Positions 12,001 through 22,973 of a stretch of 64,000 bases of DNA are shown in pieces (the stretch's first letter is position 1; every line of letters starts with the position of its first letter). The stretch spans positions 2,170,001-2,234,000 of the forward strand of contig NZ_CP091139.2 of assembly GCF_021582895.2 (NCBI RefSeq). Reading direction: 5' to 3'. The stretch comes from Microbacterium elymi. GTDB lineage: Bacteria > Actinomycetota > Actinomycetes > Actinomycetales > Microbacteriaceae. Below the pieces are notes generated by a model. The model made no database searches, had not been told where the DNA came from, and saw only the letters and a program-made list of their open reading frames with translations. The position numbers and the translations under genes are program-made.

Positions 12001-13376
12001 GATCTCGCCGATGGAGGTCCGGGTGGCAGCGGCCTTCTGCGCCGTTTTGGACCTCAGGGCGGTTGGCGCCGACGACGACTTCTTCGAACTCGGCGGTCAG
12101 TCGATTCTGGGGCTTGCGGCTCATTTCTCAGCTGGGTGAGGAATTCGGCGTCGACTTGCCTCTTCAGGTGCTGTTCGACGCCTCCACCGTCGGAGCGCTG
12201 AGCCGGCGGCTGACGGCTCTCGTCTCGATGACGCCGGAGCTTCGAACGGTGGCCCTCGAAGGCACGGATCTCGAGCAGAGTCTGCGATCCGTGTGGATTT
12301 CGGCGGTCGGCTCGGAGCCTCCCGCCGGTGGTGAAGCCGGCGCGTCGCTGACCGACGCGCAGATCGTTCGGCTGCTCGCACAGGTCCGCCGGGAGTTCGG
12401 CGTCGCCGCCGAGGGGCTCTCCGCCTTGGAATTCCGCTCCGATCCGACCGTCTCGGGTCTGGCGCGCTTCCTCCGTGATGCCCTCGACCCTCCCGCTGCG
12501 CTGGTCGTGCCACTGCAGCCGCGCGGAGACAAGGCGCCTCTCTTCCTCATCCATGCTGGCGGTGGGTACGTGTTCTTCTATCGCGCCCTGGCGGCACGGC
12601 TCGGTCCCGACCAGCCGGTGCACGCCATCCGTGCCGCGACCCGGCTCGACAGCCACCGGCATCGGTTCGACCGCACCGTCAGCATCGAGAACCTCGCGAC
12701 CCGATACATCGACGAGATCAAGGCCGTCCAGCCGGAGGGTCCGTACCTTCTCGGGGGATCCTGCTTCGGTGGGGTCGTCGCCTTCGAGATGGCCCAGCAG
12801 CTCATCGCACAGGGCGAGACCGTCGGGGCACCGGTACTGCTCTTCGACTCGTATGTGGGGATCGGCGAGCACTGGCGAGACTACGCGTCACGGACGCTCT
12901 CGAGTGTCGCTGAGCGCCTCGGCATGGATGCGGGTGCGAGCCCGGCAGCCCTCGCACGCGCCATCGCGGTCGGAACGGTCACGAGGCCGGTGGAGGTGCT
13001 CAAGCTCGCGCCGCTCACCGTGCGCTCGCTCTTGCGGCGCGGCTTCGGAGCGCTGCGCGTTGTGCGTATTCGACGGGCGGTCCGCGACAACGTGCCGCGC
13101 CAGGGGGGCCGCTCCAGGGAGCAGGAGCAGCTGGACATGATGCACGATTTCCTCAACGTGTCGGTTGAACTCGTGTCGCGGTACGAGCCGAAGCAGTATC
13201 CGGGGGGTGCGGTTCTGCTCAAGGCGACCGTCGGTCCCGACCCCGAGCCGCTATGGACACCGTGGGTGGCCGACGGCCTCCAAGTGCATGTCATGCCGGG
13301 TGAGCATCTCGACATGATGGAGGAACCCTGGGTGGAGCAGACGGCGAACCAGGTCCGGCAGGCCCTCGGCCGCTGA
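9083..13376 (+). CDS. Single-module non-ribosomal peptide synthetase (C-A-T-TE)
   Basis: About 1430 aa. Condensation domain (about 20-440): the HHxxxDG motif is HQILTDA, lacking the second His. Adenylation domain (about 470-960): YTSGSTGRPKG, NMYGPTETTIW, GELLISGEGLARGY, YRSGDLVRF, KIRGFRVEVGEVEAAL, NGKIDRR. My reading of the specificity code is D-I-L-Q-I-G-M-I-W-K, close to the glycine code. Carrier domain: DDFFELGGQSILGL. Thioesterase: LIHAGGGYVFFY, with GGSCFGG at the nucleophile elbow (Cys for the usual Ser). Breaks: about 9633 (C-run, one base short), 11722-11727 (GCTCGC) and 12112-12117 (GCTTGC); each repair restores family sequence. The product is unknown. With one module it may make an amide, ester or small amino-acid derivative. 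Confidence 0.88.
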
Positions 13377-13542
13377 GGACCTCGGAGAAGAGACGAAGCC
13401 CCTACGTCAGTGGGTGCCGTCCGTGCTCTGCTTCAAAAACCTCTTCGTAGATCTTCCGGGAGGTGGAGTTGAGTGCCGCATCTCTTGAGCATGGCAAGCC
13501 GCGGAACCGGTCGCTAGGCCGGCCTTGAATGTGCACGGAGCA

Positions 13543-13610
13543 TGCGGTATAAGTCGCTTCCCCTTGTGTGCGTTATAAGTCACATGCAGAGTTGTGCGTT
13601 ATAAGTCACT
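13543..13610 (+). promoter_or_regulatory. Three direct repeats upstream of hipB (likely HipB operators)
   Basis: Three copies of TGCG(G/T)TATAAGTC(A/G)C begin at 13543, 13569 and 13595, spaced exactly 26 bp apart, just before the hipB ribosome site. The regular spacing (2.5 helical turns) and the position fit autoregulatory sites for the encoded helix-turn-helix protein. TATAAG within each copy may also double as a -10 element. Confidence 0.65.
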
Positions 13611-13622
13611 TGTGAGGTGGAG

Positions 13623-13832
13623 ATGGAAGTACGCGCTGCATCCGACTTCGGGGCACTCGTTGCTGAGCGCCGCGAAGGTCTGAGGCTGTCTCAAGCTGAG
13701 CTCGCGCGCCGCGCCGGCGTCACTCGCGAGTGGGTCGTGCGGCTGGAGAACGGGTCAACAACCGTCACGCTCTTCCGGCTCATGCGCGTTCTCCGAGAGC
13801 TCGGCCTCGTCGTCGACGTCAGCGAGGTCTGA
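13623..13832 (+). CDS. hipB: HipB-type helix-turn-helix antitoxin
   Basis: 69 aa, an Xre-family DNA-binding protein of the HipB class. The fold is LVAERREGLRLSQAELARRA for helices 1 and 2, then GVTREWVVRLENG as recognition helix and turn, then a hydrophobic tail LRELGLVVDVSEV. In intact modules it binds HipA and represses the operon. The ATG at 13623 has GAGGTGGAG directly upstream; a GTG 6 nt earlier is possible. It lies downstream of three 26-bp-spaced repeats. The partner hipA is broken, so this is an orphan antitoxin that may act in trans on other targets or be on its way out. Confidence 0.85.
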   Translation: MEVRAASDFGALVAERREGLRLSQAELARRAGVTREWVVRLENGSTTVTLFRLMRVLRELGLVVDVSEV

Positions 13833-13839
13833 CGACTTC

Positions 13840-14277
13840 TTGGTGACCACCGAACGTAGGCACGCGGTGTTCGTTTCCACGCGCTACGACCGCCGGCTCG
13901 AAGACGGGCGTTGGCATCGGCTCCATCAGGAGGACCTCTGTCAGGCGCTGAGCGTGCCGCCGGACATGAAGTATCAGTCCGAGGGCGGCCCAGGTATCGC
14001 CGCGATTGCCCGCCTCATCAACAGCTCGCCATGTCGATCGAGGGGGAGTACAGCGTCCGACGGATCAGCCTCGATTCGCTGGTCAGGGTGGCGGCGCGGG
14101 TCGGCCTCGACCGCGATTGGGCTGAGGCGCGCGCCCATGAGATCACGGACGGCATCGTGATCGCCTACGCGGCGGCGGCGGATGCTGCGCGAGCGCAAGC
14201 TCGGCGACGACCCGTTCATCGGGCGGATGGTCGACAGCATCCATGAGTACGCGTCGTCGCGTGGCTGGAACGCGTGA
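13840..14277 (+). pseudogene. hipA: Decayed HipA kinase remnant
   Basis: Two fragments of a HipA serine/threonine kinase are recognisable. The first contains VFVSTRYDRR and LHQEDLCQALSVPPDMKYQ, then EGGPGI, a conserved central part of HipA. The second contains MSIEGEYSVRRI and GLDRDWAEARAHEI, the C-terminal part. The first 200 or so residues are missing, and about 100 residues between the fragments are gone at 14025-14035. So only about 145 of the usual 440 aa remain, and the ATP-binding region is lost. A GCAAGC break at 14195-14200 hides a last segment (LGDDPFIGRMVDSIHEYAS). Unlike most interrupted genes in the window, this one is genuinely truncated. Confidence 0.8.
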
Positions 14278-14297
14278 CCGCCTCTCACCAGGGCAAA

Positions 14298-14332
14298 GCA
14301 AAACCCCCGCGGATAGAAGCTCCGCGAGGGTT
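14298..14332 (-). terminator. Rho-independent terminator of the tRNA operon
   Basis: On the minus strand AAACCCTCGCGGAGC pairs with the following CCGCGGGGGTTT, and the 3' arm runs into GTTTTGCTTT. It lies 28 nt downstream of tRNA-Phe, the last tRNA of the minus-strand cluster. Confidence 0.75.
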
Positions 14333-14359
14333 TCTAGGATGACGTAATGATCATCCGTG

Positions 14360-14432
14360 TGGCTCCGACGGGCGTCGATCCCGTGACCTCACGATTTTCA
14401 GTCGTGCGCTCTACCAACTGAGCTACAGAGCC
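14360..14432 (-). tRNA. tRNA-Phe (GAA)
   Basis: 73 nt without CCA. The acceptor GGCTCTG pairs with CGGAGCC, the D-arm is AGCTCAGTTGGTAGAGC, the anticodon loop CTGAAAATC gives GAA, and the T-arm contains GGGATCGACGCCC (GATCGA in place of the usual GTTCGA). The discriminator base is A. It is third in a minus-strand cluster Glu-Asp-Phe. A hairpin (GGCCCTT/AAGGGCC) sits between it and tRNA-Asp, probably for processing. Confidence 0.95.
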
Positions 14433-14504
14433 ACGCGGCATCCGTGTGAAACTTCCGCCGCGTCCGACACGAAAGGCCCTTCGGAAAGGGCCCGTCGCTT
14501 GGAG

Positions 14505-14578
14505 CGACCCTGACGGGACTTGAACCCGCGACCTCCGCCGTGACAGGGCGGCACGCTAACCAGCTGCGCTACAGGGCC
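14505..14578 (-). tRNA. tRNA-Asp (GTC)
   Basis: 74 nt. The acceptor GGCCCTG pairs with CAGGGTC, the D-arm is AGCGCAGCTGGTTAGCGT, the anticodon loop CTGTCAC gives GTC, and the T-loop is GGGTTCAAGTCCC. The discriminator is G, as is usual for tRNA-Asp. Confidence 0.95.
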
Positions 14579-14604
14579 AGAACTATGAAATTGTATCGGA
14601 AGAG

Positions 14605-14677
14605 TGACCCCAACGGGATTCGAACCCGTGCTACCGCCGTGAAAGGGCGGCGTCCTAGGCCGCTAAACGATGGGGCC
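14605..14677 (-). tRNA. tRNA-Glu (TTC)
   Basis: 73 nt. The acceptor GGCCCCA pairs with TGGGGTC, the anticodon loop CTTTCAC gives TTC, and the T-loop is GGGTTCGAATCCC. It is first of the minus-strand cluster; the upstream 260 nt to the M23 gene must hold its promoter. Confidence 0.95.
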
Positions 14678-14940
14678 CGATGAACCCCTGCCTTCGCAGG
14701 CCTGGTGCTCACGCTTGCCGACGCTCAAGCATAAGAGATTCGGCCACGTTTCGCGAATCGGGCAGGGGGCCGATTCGGCGACCCGCCCGGCCGGCTCCGC
14801 GGCGCGGGAAGGGCAGGGCACAAGATGGTCGGGGTGCCCGCACAGGAGCGAAATCTGTTGTATCTGTGACGGATGTTGTTACTGTGGAGCGAGTTGTGCC
14901 GATAGTGCCCGGTGAGACACCGCAACGAAGAGGAGGCCGC

Positions 14941-16340
14941 GTGCTCGACGAACAGGTCGATCCCGACGCCTGCGATTGCGCCCCCACCGAGCGCGAACGA
15001 CGTGCACTGTGGCCGAGCACGGTCACCCGACGGGGCGCGCTCGCGCTCGGCATCGTCGGGGTCGCCGCGGTGGGCGTCGCAGCGGCCCCCCGCATCCCCG
15101 CCGCGTACGCGGCCGACTATCCCTCGTGGGACGACGTGAAGCGCGCCAAGGCCAACCAGTCGGCCAAGAACGGCGAGATCGGCCGGATCGAGACGCTGAT
15201 CCAGAACCTGAAGAACGCGGCGGCCGAGGCGCAGCGGCTCTCGAGCAGCGGGGTCAGGAGTACTTCGAGGCGCAAGCAGGCGTTCCTCGAGGCATCCCAC
15301 CGCGCCGACGACCTGCAGGCGCAGGCCGACGCGCAGGCGAAGACGGCGACGGATGCCGCGGACAAGGCCGGTCGCGTCGCCGCCCAGCTGTACCGAAACG
15401 GCGGCGACAACGCCTCCCTCGAGCTGTTCCTGTCCGGCTCGGCCGCGAACGCCGACGACCTGCTGGCCCGCCTGGGCACGATGGACAAGCCTGGACGCGA
15501 ACCGAGCGGTGTACTCGGATGCCGTGGCCGCCCGGGATTCCGCCCAGAGCCTGACCGACCAGGCGAAGAGCAGCGCGCCGAGCGCGACCGGCTGCAGAAG
15601 ATCGCCGAGAAGAAGATGGTGGCCGCGCAGCAGGCCGCCGACGCCGCCGAGGCGGCCGTGGCCAACCAGAACGCGCACCTGGATGTGCTGCAGGCGCAAG
15701 CTGGCGGCCCTCAAGGACAACACCGCCAAGACGATCGCCGGCTACCGGGCCGGGGTCGAGGCGCGCCGCAAGGCCGAGGAGGAGCGCAAGCGCCGCGAAG
15801 CCGCCGCGCGCAAACGCGCGGAGGAGGCCGCCCGCAAGGCCGCCGCCGAAGCGGCCAAGCACCACAACAGCGGGGGAGACGGGTCGCCCGCCAGCTCCGG
15901 CGGGGGCGGCTCGGTGCTGGGCTCCGGCTGGTGCCGGCCGAACAGCGGCGGGCAGAGCTCCGGCTACGGACCGCGCATGGTCTGGTGCGGGCAGCGCCTA
16001 CTGCTCCAGCGGATTCCACGAGGGCGTCGACCTGGCCGGCCCGTGCGGATCGAACATCTACGCCGCACACTCCGGCCGGGTCACCTACGCCGGGTACAAC
16101 GGCGGATACGGCAACTACATCCGCCTCGACCATGGCAGCGGCATCGGCACCGGCTACGGCCACATCCGCCCCGGCGGCATCCACGTCCGGTACGGCCAGT
16201 ACGTGAGCGCCGGGCAGGTCATCGCCAGCGAGGGCAACACCGGCAACTCGTTCGGCTGCCACCTGCACTTCGAGGTCTATGTGAACGGCAGCACGACGAA
16301 TCCCGTCCCGTTCATGGCCCGCCGCGGCATCTCGGTCTGA
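14941..16340 (+). CDS. Secreted M23-family peptidoglycan endopeptidase
   Basis: About 465 aa. A twin-arginine-like signal (TRRGALALGIVGVAAVGVAA, then AAYA|ADY) is followed by a long coiled coil rich in Ala, Glu, Gln and Lys (about 60-330). After a Gly/Ser linker comes an M23/LytM domain with FHEGVDLAG (HxxxD), YGHI and HLHFEV, a complete zinc site. It should cut cross-links in peptidoglycan at division, like RipA/EnvC-type hydrolases. The GTG at 14941 has AGGAGG 5 nt upstream. It is the most broken gene in the window: GCAAGC at 15272-15277 and 15696-15701, an extra G at 15987, an extra C at 15486, and single-base losses near 15246 and 15566, all beside or in GCAGC-like sequence. Repairs restore one continuous domain order. 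Confidence 0.85.
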
Positions 16341-16359
16341 GCGCGCCTGACGCTTTGCG

Positions 16360-16845
16360 TCAGTGCTGTTCGAAGCGCGCGTATGCCTCGCCGACCAGGC
16401 GCTCGGCCTCGGCCGCGTTCGCCCAGTCGTCGACTTTGACCCACTTGCCCTGCTCGAGGTCCTTGTAGTGCTCGAAGAAGTGCGAGATCTCGTTCTTGGT
16501 GTGCTCCGGGATGTCGTCGACGTCCTGGATGTGCGCCCAGCGCGGGTCCTTGGCCAGGACCGCGACCACCTTGTCGTCGCCGCCGGCCTCGTCGCTCATC
16601 TTCAGCACCGCCACCGGGCGCACCGTGACGTGGACCCCGGGGAACAGGGTCTGGTCCAGCAGCAGCAGGACATCCAGCGGGTCGCCGTCCTCGCCGAGCG
16701 TCTTGTCGAAGAACCCGTACTCCGCGGGGTAGCCGAACACCGTGTAGAGGATGCGGTCGAGGTGGACGGCCCCGGTCTCGTGGTCGACTTCGTACTTCAC
16801 GCGGCTGCCGCGCGGGATCTCGATGACGGCGTCGTACGCGCCCAT
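16360..16845 (-). CDS. ppa: Inorganic pyrophosphatase
   Basis: 161 aa, a family I soluble pyrophosphatase that hydrolyses PPi to two phosphates. Visible are the start MGAYDAVIEIPRGSRVKYEV, the active-site block YGFFDKTLGEDGDPLDVLLL (DxDPxD metal-binding Asp residues) and KDPRW further on. Length and motifs are those of actinobacterial Ppa. The ATG at 16845 was chosen because it begins the conserved N-terminus and is preceded by GAAGGAG. It is unbroken, and convergent with the M23 gene (19-nt gap). Confidence 0.96.
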   Translation of the reverse strand: MGAYDAVIEIPRGSRVKYEVDHETGAVHLDRILYTVFGYPAEYGFFDKTLGEDGDPLDVLLLLDQTLFPGVHVTVRPVAVLKMSDEAGGDDKVVAVLAKDPRWAHIQDVDDIPEHTKNEISHFFEHYKDLEQGKWVKVDDWANAAEAERLVGEAYARFEQH

Positions 16846-16932
16846 GCTGTGCTCCTTCGGTGACAGGAATTCCGCGCACCAGCCTATTCCGCGCACCAGC
16901 CTAGCGGCGTGCGGCGGCGGTACCGTGAGGGA

Positions 16933-17922
16933 ATGGAGCACCGGCCGAGTCTCGACCCCGCCGTCGCCGACACCCGTCGGGCGGTCCGGGCGGCCCTGGC
17001 CGAGGTGCGGCCCGGCGCCGTGGTGGTCGCGCTCTCCGGCGGCGCCGACTCGCTCGCCCTCGCCGCGGCCACCGCATTCGAGGCGCCCAAGCACGGGATG
17101 ACGCTGATCAGCGTCACCGTCGACCACGGGCTGCAAGCCCGGCTCGGGCGAAGTCGCCGAGGCCGCCGCCCGGCAGGCCGAGGAGCTCGGCCTGGACGCA
17201 CGCGTCGAACGGGTGCAGGTCGGCGCCGACGGCGGGCCGGAGGCGGCCGCGCGGGTGGCCCGCTACCGGGCCCTGTCCCGCGTCGCGGCCGAGGCGGACG
17301 CGGCCGCCGTCCTGGTCGGCCACACCCGCGACGACCAGGCCGAGACGGTGCTGCTGGGCCTGGCCCGCGGATCGGGCGCCGCGAGCCTGCAGGGCATGGC
17401 CGCGGCATCCGATCTGGACGGCATCCCCTGCTGCGGCCGTTCCTGGAGATCCCGCGGGCGACCACCCGCGCGGCCTGCTCCGCCCAGGGCTCCGAGCCGT
17501 GGGACGACCCGCAGAACGACGACCCCGCCTATGCGCGGGTGCGCGTGCGCCGCACCGTCATGCCGGTCCTGGAGGCCGAGCTCGGACCCGGCATCGCCGA
17601 GGCGCTCGCGCGCACTGCGGACCAGCTGCGCGAGGATGCCGCGGCCTTCGCCGAGATGATCGACGAGACCATCGAGGACATCGTCGAGCCCGCCGAGGCC
17701 GGCATCGCCGTATCGGTGGCCGCGCTCGCCGCGAACCCGGCGGCCCTGCGCCACCGGGTCATCCGGCACGTGGTGGCCAGCGAATTCGGGCAGAGCCTGA
17801 CCCGCGCCCAGACCCTCGAGGTCGCCCGGCTCGTCATCGACTGGCGCGGACAGGGGCCGATCGATCTGCCCGGCTGCCGGGCGCAGCGCAGCGGCGCGCG
17901 GATCGAGTTCACCGCGCAGTGA
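16933..17922 (+). CDS. tilS: tRNA(Ile)-lysidine synthetase
   Basis: About 330 aa. It uses ATP and lysine to modify C34 of tRNA-Ile(CAU), an essential reaction. Visible are the PP-loop SGGADS (residues 37-42), [28 protein letters not shown], and [10 protein letters not shown]. The C-terminus is short, as in actinobacteria. Breaks at 17133-17138 (GCAAGC) and near 17430 (one base missing beside CTGCTGC) must be removed to read through, giving [16 protein letters not shown] and [14 protein letters not shown]. Because the enzyme is essential, both are almost certainly sequence errors. It starts at ATG 16933 behind GTGAGGGA. It heads the tilS-hpt-ftsH-fol run. Confidence 0.93.
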   Translation: MEHRPSLDPAVADTRRAVRAALAEVRPGAVVVALSGGADSLALAAATAFEAPKHGMTLISVTVDHGLQARLGRSRRGRRPAGRGARPGRTRRTGAGRRRRRAGGGRAGGPLPGPVPRRGRGGRGRRPGRPHPRRPGRDGAAGPGPRIGRREPAGHGRGIRSGRHPLLRPFLEIPRATTRAACSAQGSEPWDDPQNDDPAYARVRVRRTVMPVLEAELGPGIAEALARTADQLREDAAAFAEMIDETIEDIVEPAEAGIAVSVAALAANPAALRHRVIRHVVASEFGQSLTRAQTLEVARLVIDWRGQGPIDLPGCRAQRSGARIEFTAQ

Positions 17923-17958
17923 ATCCACCGCGCAGTGAATCCACCGCGCAGTCAATCC
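17911..17958. repeat. 16-nt tandem repeat, three units, at the tilS stop
   Basis: ACCGCGCAGTGAATCC is repeated at 17911, 17927 and 17943 (third unit TC for TG). The first unit encodes the last codons and stop of tilS (TGA 17920-17922), so repeat number can change without altering the protein. Confidence 0.85.
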
Positions 17959-18000
17959 CGGGCATTCGGCGCGTCCGGGACCGGCCCGTAGACTCGAGGC

Positions 18001-18552
<552 letters not shown>

Positions 18553-18682
18553 GCCTGTGCAGCCCCGGCGCCTGTACGCCGTGGGCGAATGCACAGACGA
18601 CCCCTAGCGGGCGCGCGATACCCTGAAACGACAATCCGCGAGCATGCGGATCGCAAGGAAAGGGCTCGGGCGTCGCCCCACC

Positions 18683-20680
<1,998 letters not shown>

Positions 20681-20690
20681 GCTCGGGCGT

Positions 20691-21281
20691 GTGGCCGTGG
20701 ACCGTGAGCGCGTGAGTTCCCTGGTCCGGGAGCTCCTCGACGCGATCGGGGAGGACCCGGACCGCCCCGGCCTGCGACAGACCCCGCAGCGGGTCGCGGA
20801 GCTGTACGCCGACTTCTTCGCCGGGGTGGGGCAGGATGCCGCGGCCCCCCTCGCGCACACCATCTCGGTGTCGTCCGGCCCCGCGCCGGACACCACGCCG
20901 TCCGGCGCGGTGATGCTGCGCGGCATCCGCTTCCGCTCCGTCTGCGAGCACCACCTGCTGCCGTTCGCCGGGCGCGCGCACATCGCCTACCTGCCCGGCG
21001 AGCAGGTGGTGGGCCTGGGCGCGCTGCCGAAGGTGGTCGACATCCTCGCCGACCGGCCCCAGGTGCAGGAGCGGCTGGGCGAGCAGATCGCCGACACCAT
21101 CGCCCAGGCGCTGGACTGCCGGGGCGTGCTGGTGGTGCTGGACGCCGTGCACGAGTGCGTCACGATGCGCGGGGGCAAGCAGACGGATGCCTCGACCGTC
21201 ACGATCGCCGCGCGCGGCGAGCTCGCCGACCCGGCGGCACGGGCCGAACTCGTGGCCCTGATCGGACGGGAGAGCGCATGA
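20691..21281 (+). CDS. folE: GTP cyclohydrolase I
   Basis: 196 aa. It converts GTP to 7,8-dihydroneopterin triphosphate, the entry to folate synthesis. Visible are RPGLRQTPQRVAELYADFF, the zinc-binding CEHHLLPFAGRAHIAYLP, VQERLGEQIADTI, and HECVTMRGGKQ at the C-terminus. The start is GTG at 20691, 10 nt after ftsH. The stop overlaps folP (ATGA), the first of a chain of coupled fol genes. Confidence 0.96.
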   Translation: MAVDRERVSSLVRELLDAIGEDPDRPGLRQTPQRVAELYADFFAGVGQDAAAPLAHTISVSSGPAPDTTPSGAVMLRGIRFRSVCEHHLLPFAGRAHIAYLPGEQVVGLGALPKVVDILADRPQVQERLGEQIADTIAQALDCRGVLVVLDAVHECVTMRGGKQTDASTVTIAARGELADPAARAELVALIGRESA

Positions 21282-22081
21282 CCCTGATCATGGGAGCCGT
21301 CAACGTCACCCCGGACTCGTTCAGCGACGGCGGACGGTATCTGCACACCGAGGACGCGATCGCGCACGGGCTGGCGCTGCGCGCCGACGGCGCCGACATC
21401 CTCGACATCGGCGGCGAGTCGACCCGACCCGGCGCCGCGCACGTCGAGGCATCGGTGGAGCGCGATCGCGTCGTGCCGGTGATCCGCGAACTGGCCGCCG
21501 CCGGCGCACTGATCAGCGTCGACACCATGCACGCGGCGACCGCGCGCGCGGCGGTCGAGGCCGGGGCGCGGATCATCAACGACGTCGCCGGGGGCCTGGC
21601 CGACCCGGACATGCTGCGGGTGGCCGCCGACCTCGAGGTCGACATCGTGATCAGCCACTGGCGCGGCCACTCCGACGACATGTACGCGCATGCGCAGTAC
21701 GACGACGTGGCCCGGGATGTCGTCACCGAACTCGTCGGGCGGATCGAGGCGGCCGCGGCCGCCGGCATCCCCCGGCGCGGATCATCCTGGATCCGGGCAT
21801 CGGCTTCGCCAAGCGCGGGGTGCAGAACTGGGAGATGCTGCGCGGGCTGCCGGCGCTGGTGGGGCTCGGCCCGCGGGTGCTGGTCGGCACGAGCCGCAAG
21901 CGGTTCCTCGCCGACCTGCTCGAGGAGGACGACGCCGGCCCCGCCACGGAGCAGCGCCGCGACCTGGCGACCGCGGTGGCAAGCGTCCTGGCCGCCCAGG
22001 CCGGCGTGTGGGGGGTGCGGGTGCACGATGTGGCCGGCACCCGCGACGCGCTTGCGCGTCGCGAAGGCGTGGAGAGGATGA
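21278..22081 (+). CDS. folP: Dihydropteroate synthase
   Basis: About 267 aa. It condenses p-aminobenzoate with dihydropterin pyrophosphate and is the sulfonamide target. Motifs are MGAVNVTPDSFSDGG, DIGGESTRPGA, IINDVAGG, and, after repair, RIILDPGIGFAKRGVQNWEM and GTSRKRF. Breaks occur near 21770 (a CG-rich dinucleotide slip, CCCGGCGCGG) and at 22050-22055 (GCTTGC). Restoring GCTGC in the second gives the proper end RDALRVAKAWRG and stop. Both its start and its stop overlap neighbours by 4 nt. Confidence 0.93.
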   Translation: MTLIMGAVNVTPDSFSDGGRYLHTEDAIAHGLALRADGADILDIGGESTRPGAAHVEASVERDRVVPVIRELAAAGALISVDTMHAATARAAVEAGARIINDVAGGLADPDMLRVAADLEVDIVISHWRGHSDDMYAHAQYDDVARDVVTELVGRIEAAAAAGIPRRGSSWIRASASPSAGCRTGRCCAGCRRWWGSARGCWSARAASGSSPTCSRRTTPAPPRSSAATWRPRWQASWPPRPACGGCGCTMWPAPATRLRVAKAWRG

Positions 22082-22455
22082 TGGGCGAGCTCGACGAGAT
22101 CACGCTGCGCGGCCTGCGCGCGTTCGGATACCACGGCGTCTACCCGCACGAGCGGCGCGAGGGGCAGGTGTTCGTGGTCGATCTGACACTGTTCGTCGAC
22201 ACCCGGGCGGCCGCGGCATCCGATGACGTGGCCGACACCGCGCACTACGGCGACGTCGCCGTGGCGGCCACCGAGATCATCGCCGGCGAGCCGGTCAACC
22301 TGATCGAGACACTGGGCGCGCGCATCGCCGAGCGGGCGCTCTCGTTCACGGGGGTGCGTGCGGTGGCCGTCACCGTGCACAAGCCGGACGCCCCGATCAC
22401 GGTCCCGTTCGAGGATGTGACCGTCACGATCCGCCGCGAACGGGAGTCGGCATGA
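22078..22455 (+). CDS. folB: Dihydroneopterin aldolase
   Basis: 125 aa. It cleaves dihydroneopterin to 6-hydroxymethyl-dihydropterin. Conserved parts are DEITLRGLRAFGYHGVYPHER near the start (catalytic region), FVVDLTLFVDTR, DTAHYGDVA, and a C-terminal VAVTVHKPDAPI with the catalytic Lys. It starts at ATG 22078, overlapping folP; ATG 22081 is equally possible. It is unbroken and overlaps folK by 4 nt. Confidence 0.94.
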   Translation: MMGELDEITLRGLRAFGYHGVYPHERREGQVFVVDLTLFVDTRAAAASDDVADTAHYGDVAVAATEIIAGEPVNLIETLGARIAERALSFTGVRAVAVTVHKPDAPITVPFEDVTVTIRRERESA

Positions 22456-22973
22456 GCCGGCGGCTCGCGCAGGGGTTCGTCCCGGAGCCCCCGCCCGGCA
22501 CCCCGGTGGTGATCGCGCTGGGTGCGAACCTCGGCGACCGGGACGGGACTCTGGATGCCGCGGCCGCCGAGCTGCGCGCCCTGCCGCTGACCGACCGGGT
22601 GCGGGTCGCCGAGCCGATCTCGTCGATCGCGATCAAGCCGGACGGGCCGGATGCCGCGGCCCCCCGATACCTGAACTCGGTCGCCACGCTGCGCACCCGG
22701 CTGGCCCCGTCGGTGCTGCTGGCGGCGCTGCACGAGATCGAGGCGCGTCACGGCCGGGTGCGCGCGGAGCGGTGGGGAGACCGCACGCTCGACCTGGACA
22801 TCATCGCGTACGGCGCGGTGCTCAGCGCGGATCCGGCGCTGACGCTGCCGCACCCGCGCGCCGCCGAGCGCTCGTTCGTGCTCGCGCCGTGGCTGGCCCT
22901 CGACCCGGACGCGGAGCTGCCCGGCGCCGGCCCCGTGCGCGCGCTGCTGGACCGCCTGGGGGAGGACGGATGA
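22452..22973 (+). CDS. folK: 6-hydroxymethyl-7,8-dihydropterin pyrophosphokinase
   Basis: 173 aa HPPK. It contains VVIALGANLGDRDGTLD, APRYLNSVATLRT, LHEIEARHGRVRAERWGDRTLDLDII (the signature with metal-binding Asp pair) and LPHPRAAERSFVLAPW. It is unbroken. It overlaps folB and the DUF3180 gene by 4 nt each, so all four are translationally coupled. Confidence 0.95.
   Translation: MSRRLAQGFVPEPPPGTPVVIALGANLGDRDGTLDAAAAELRALPLTDRVRVAEPISSIAIKPDGPDAAAPRYLNSVATLRTRLAPSVLLAALHEIEARHGRVRAERWGDRTLDLDIIAYGAVLSADPALTLPHPRAAERSFVLAPWLALDPDAELPGAGPVRALLDRLGEDG

Noticed and set aside
14478..14492. Hairpin between tRNA-Phe and tRNA-Asp as an independent small RNA
   Set aside because: It is short, lies within one tRNA transcript and most simply serves processing.
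14700..14940. A c-di-AMP (ydaO-type) riboswitch upstream of the M23 hydrolase
   Set aside because: Such hydrolases often have one, but I could not find its conserved core blocks in this leader.
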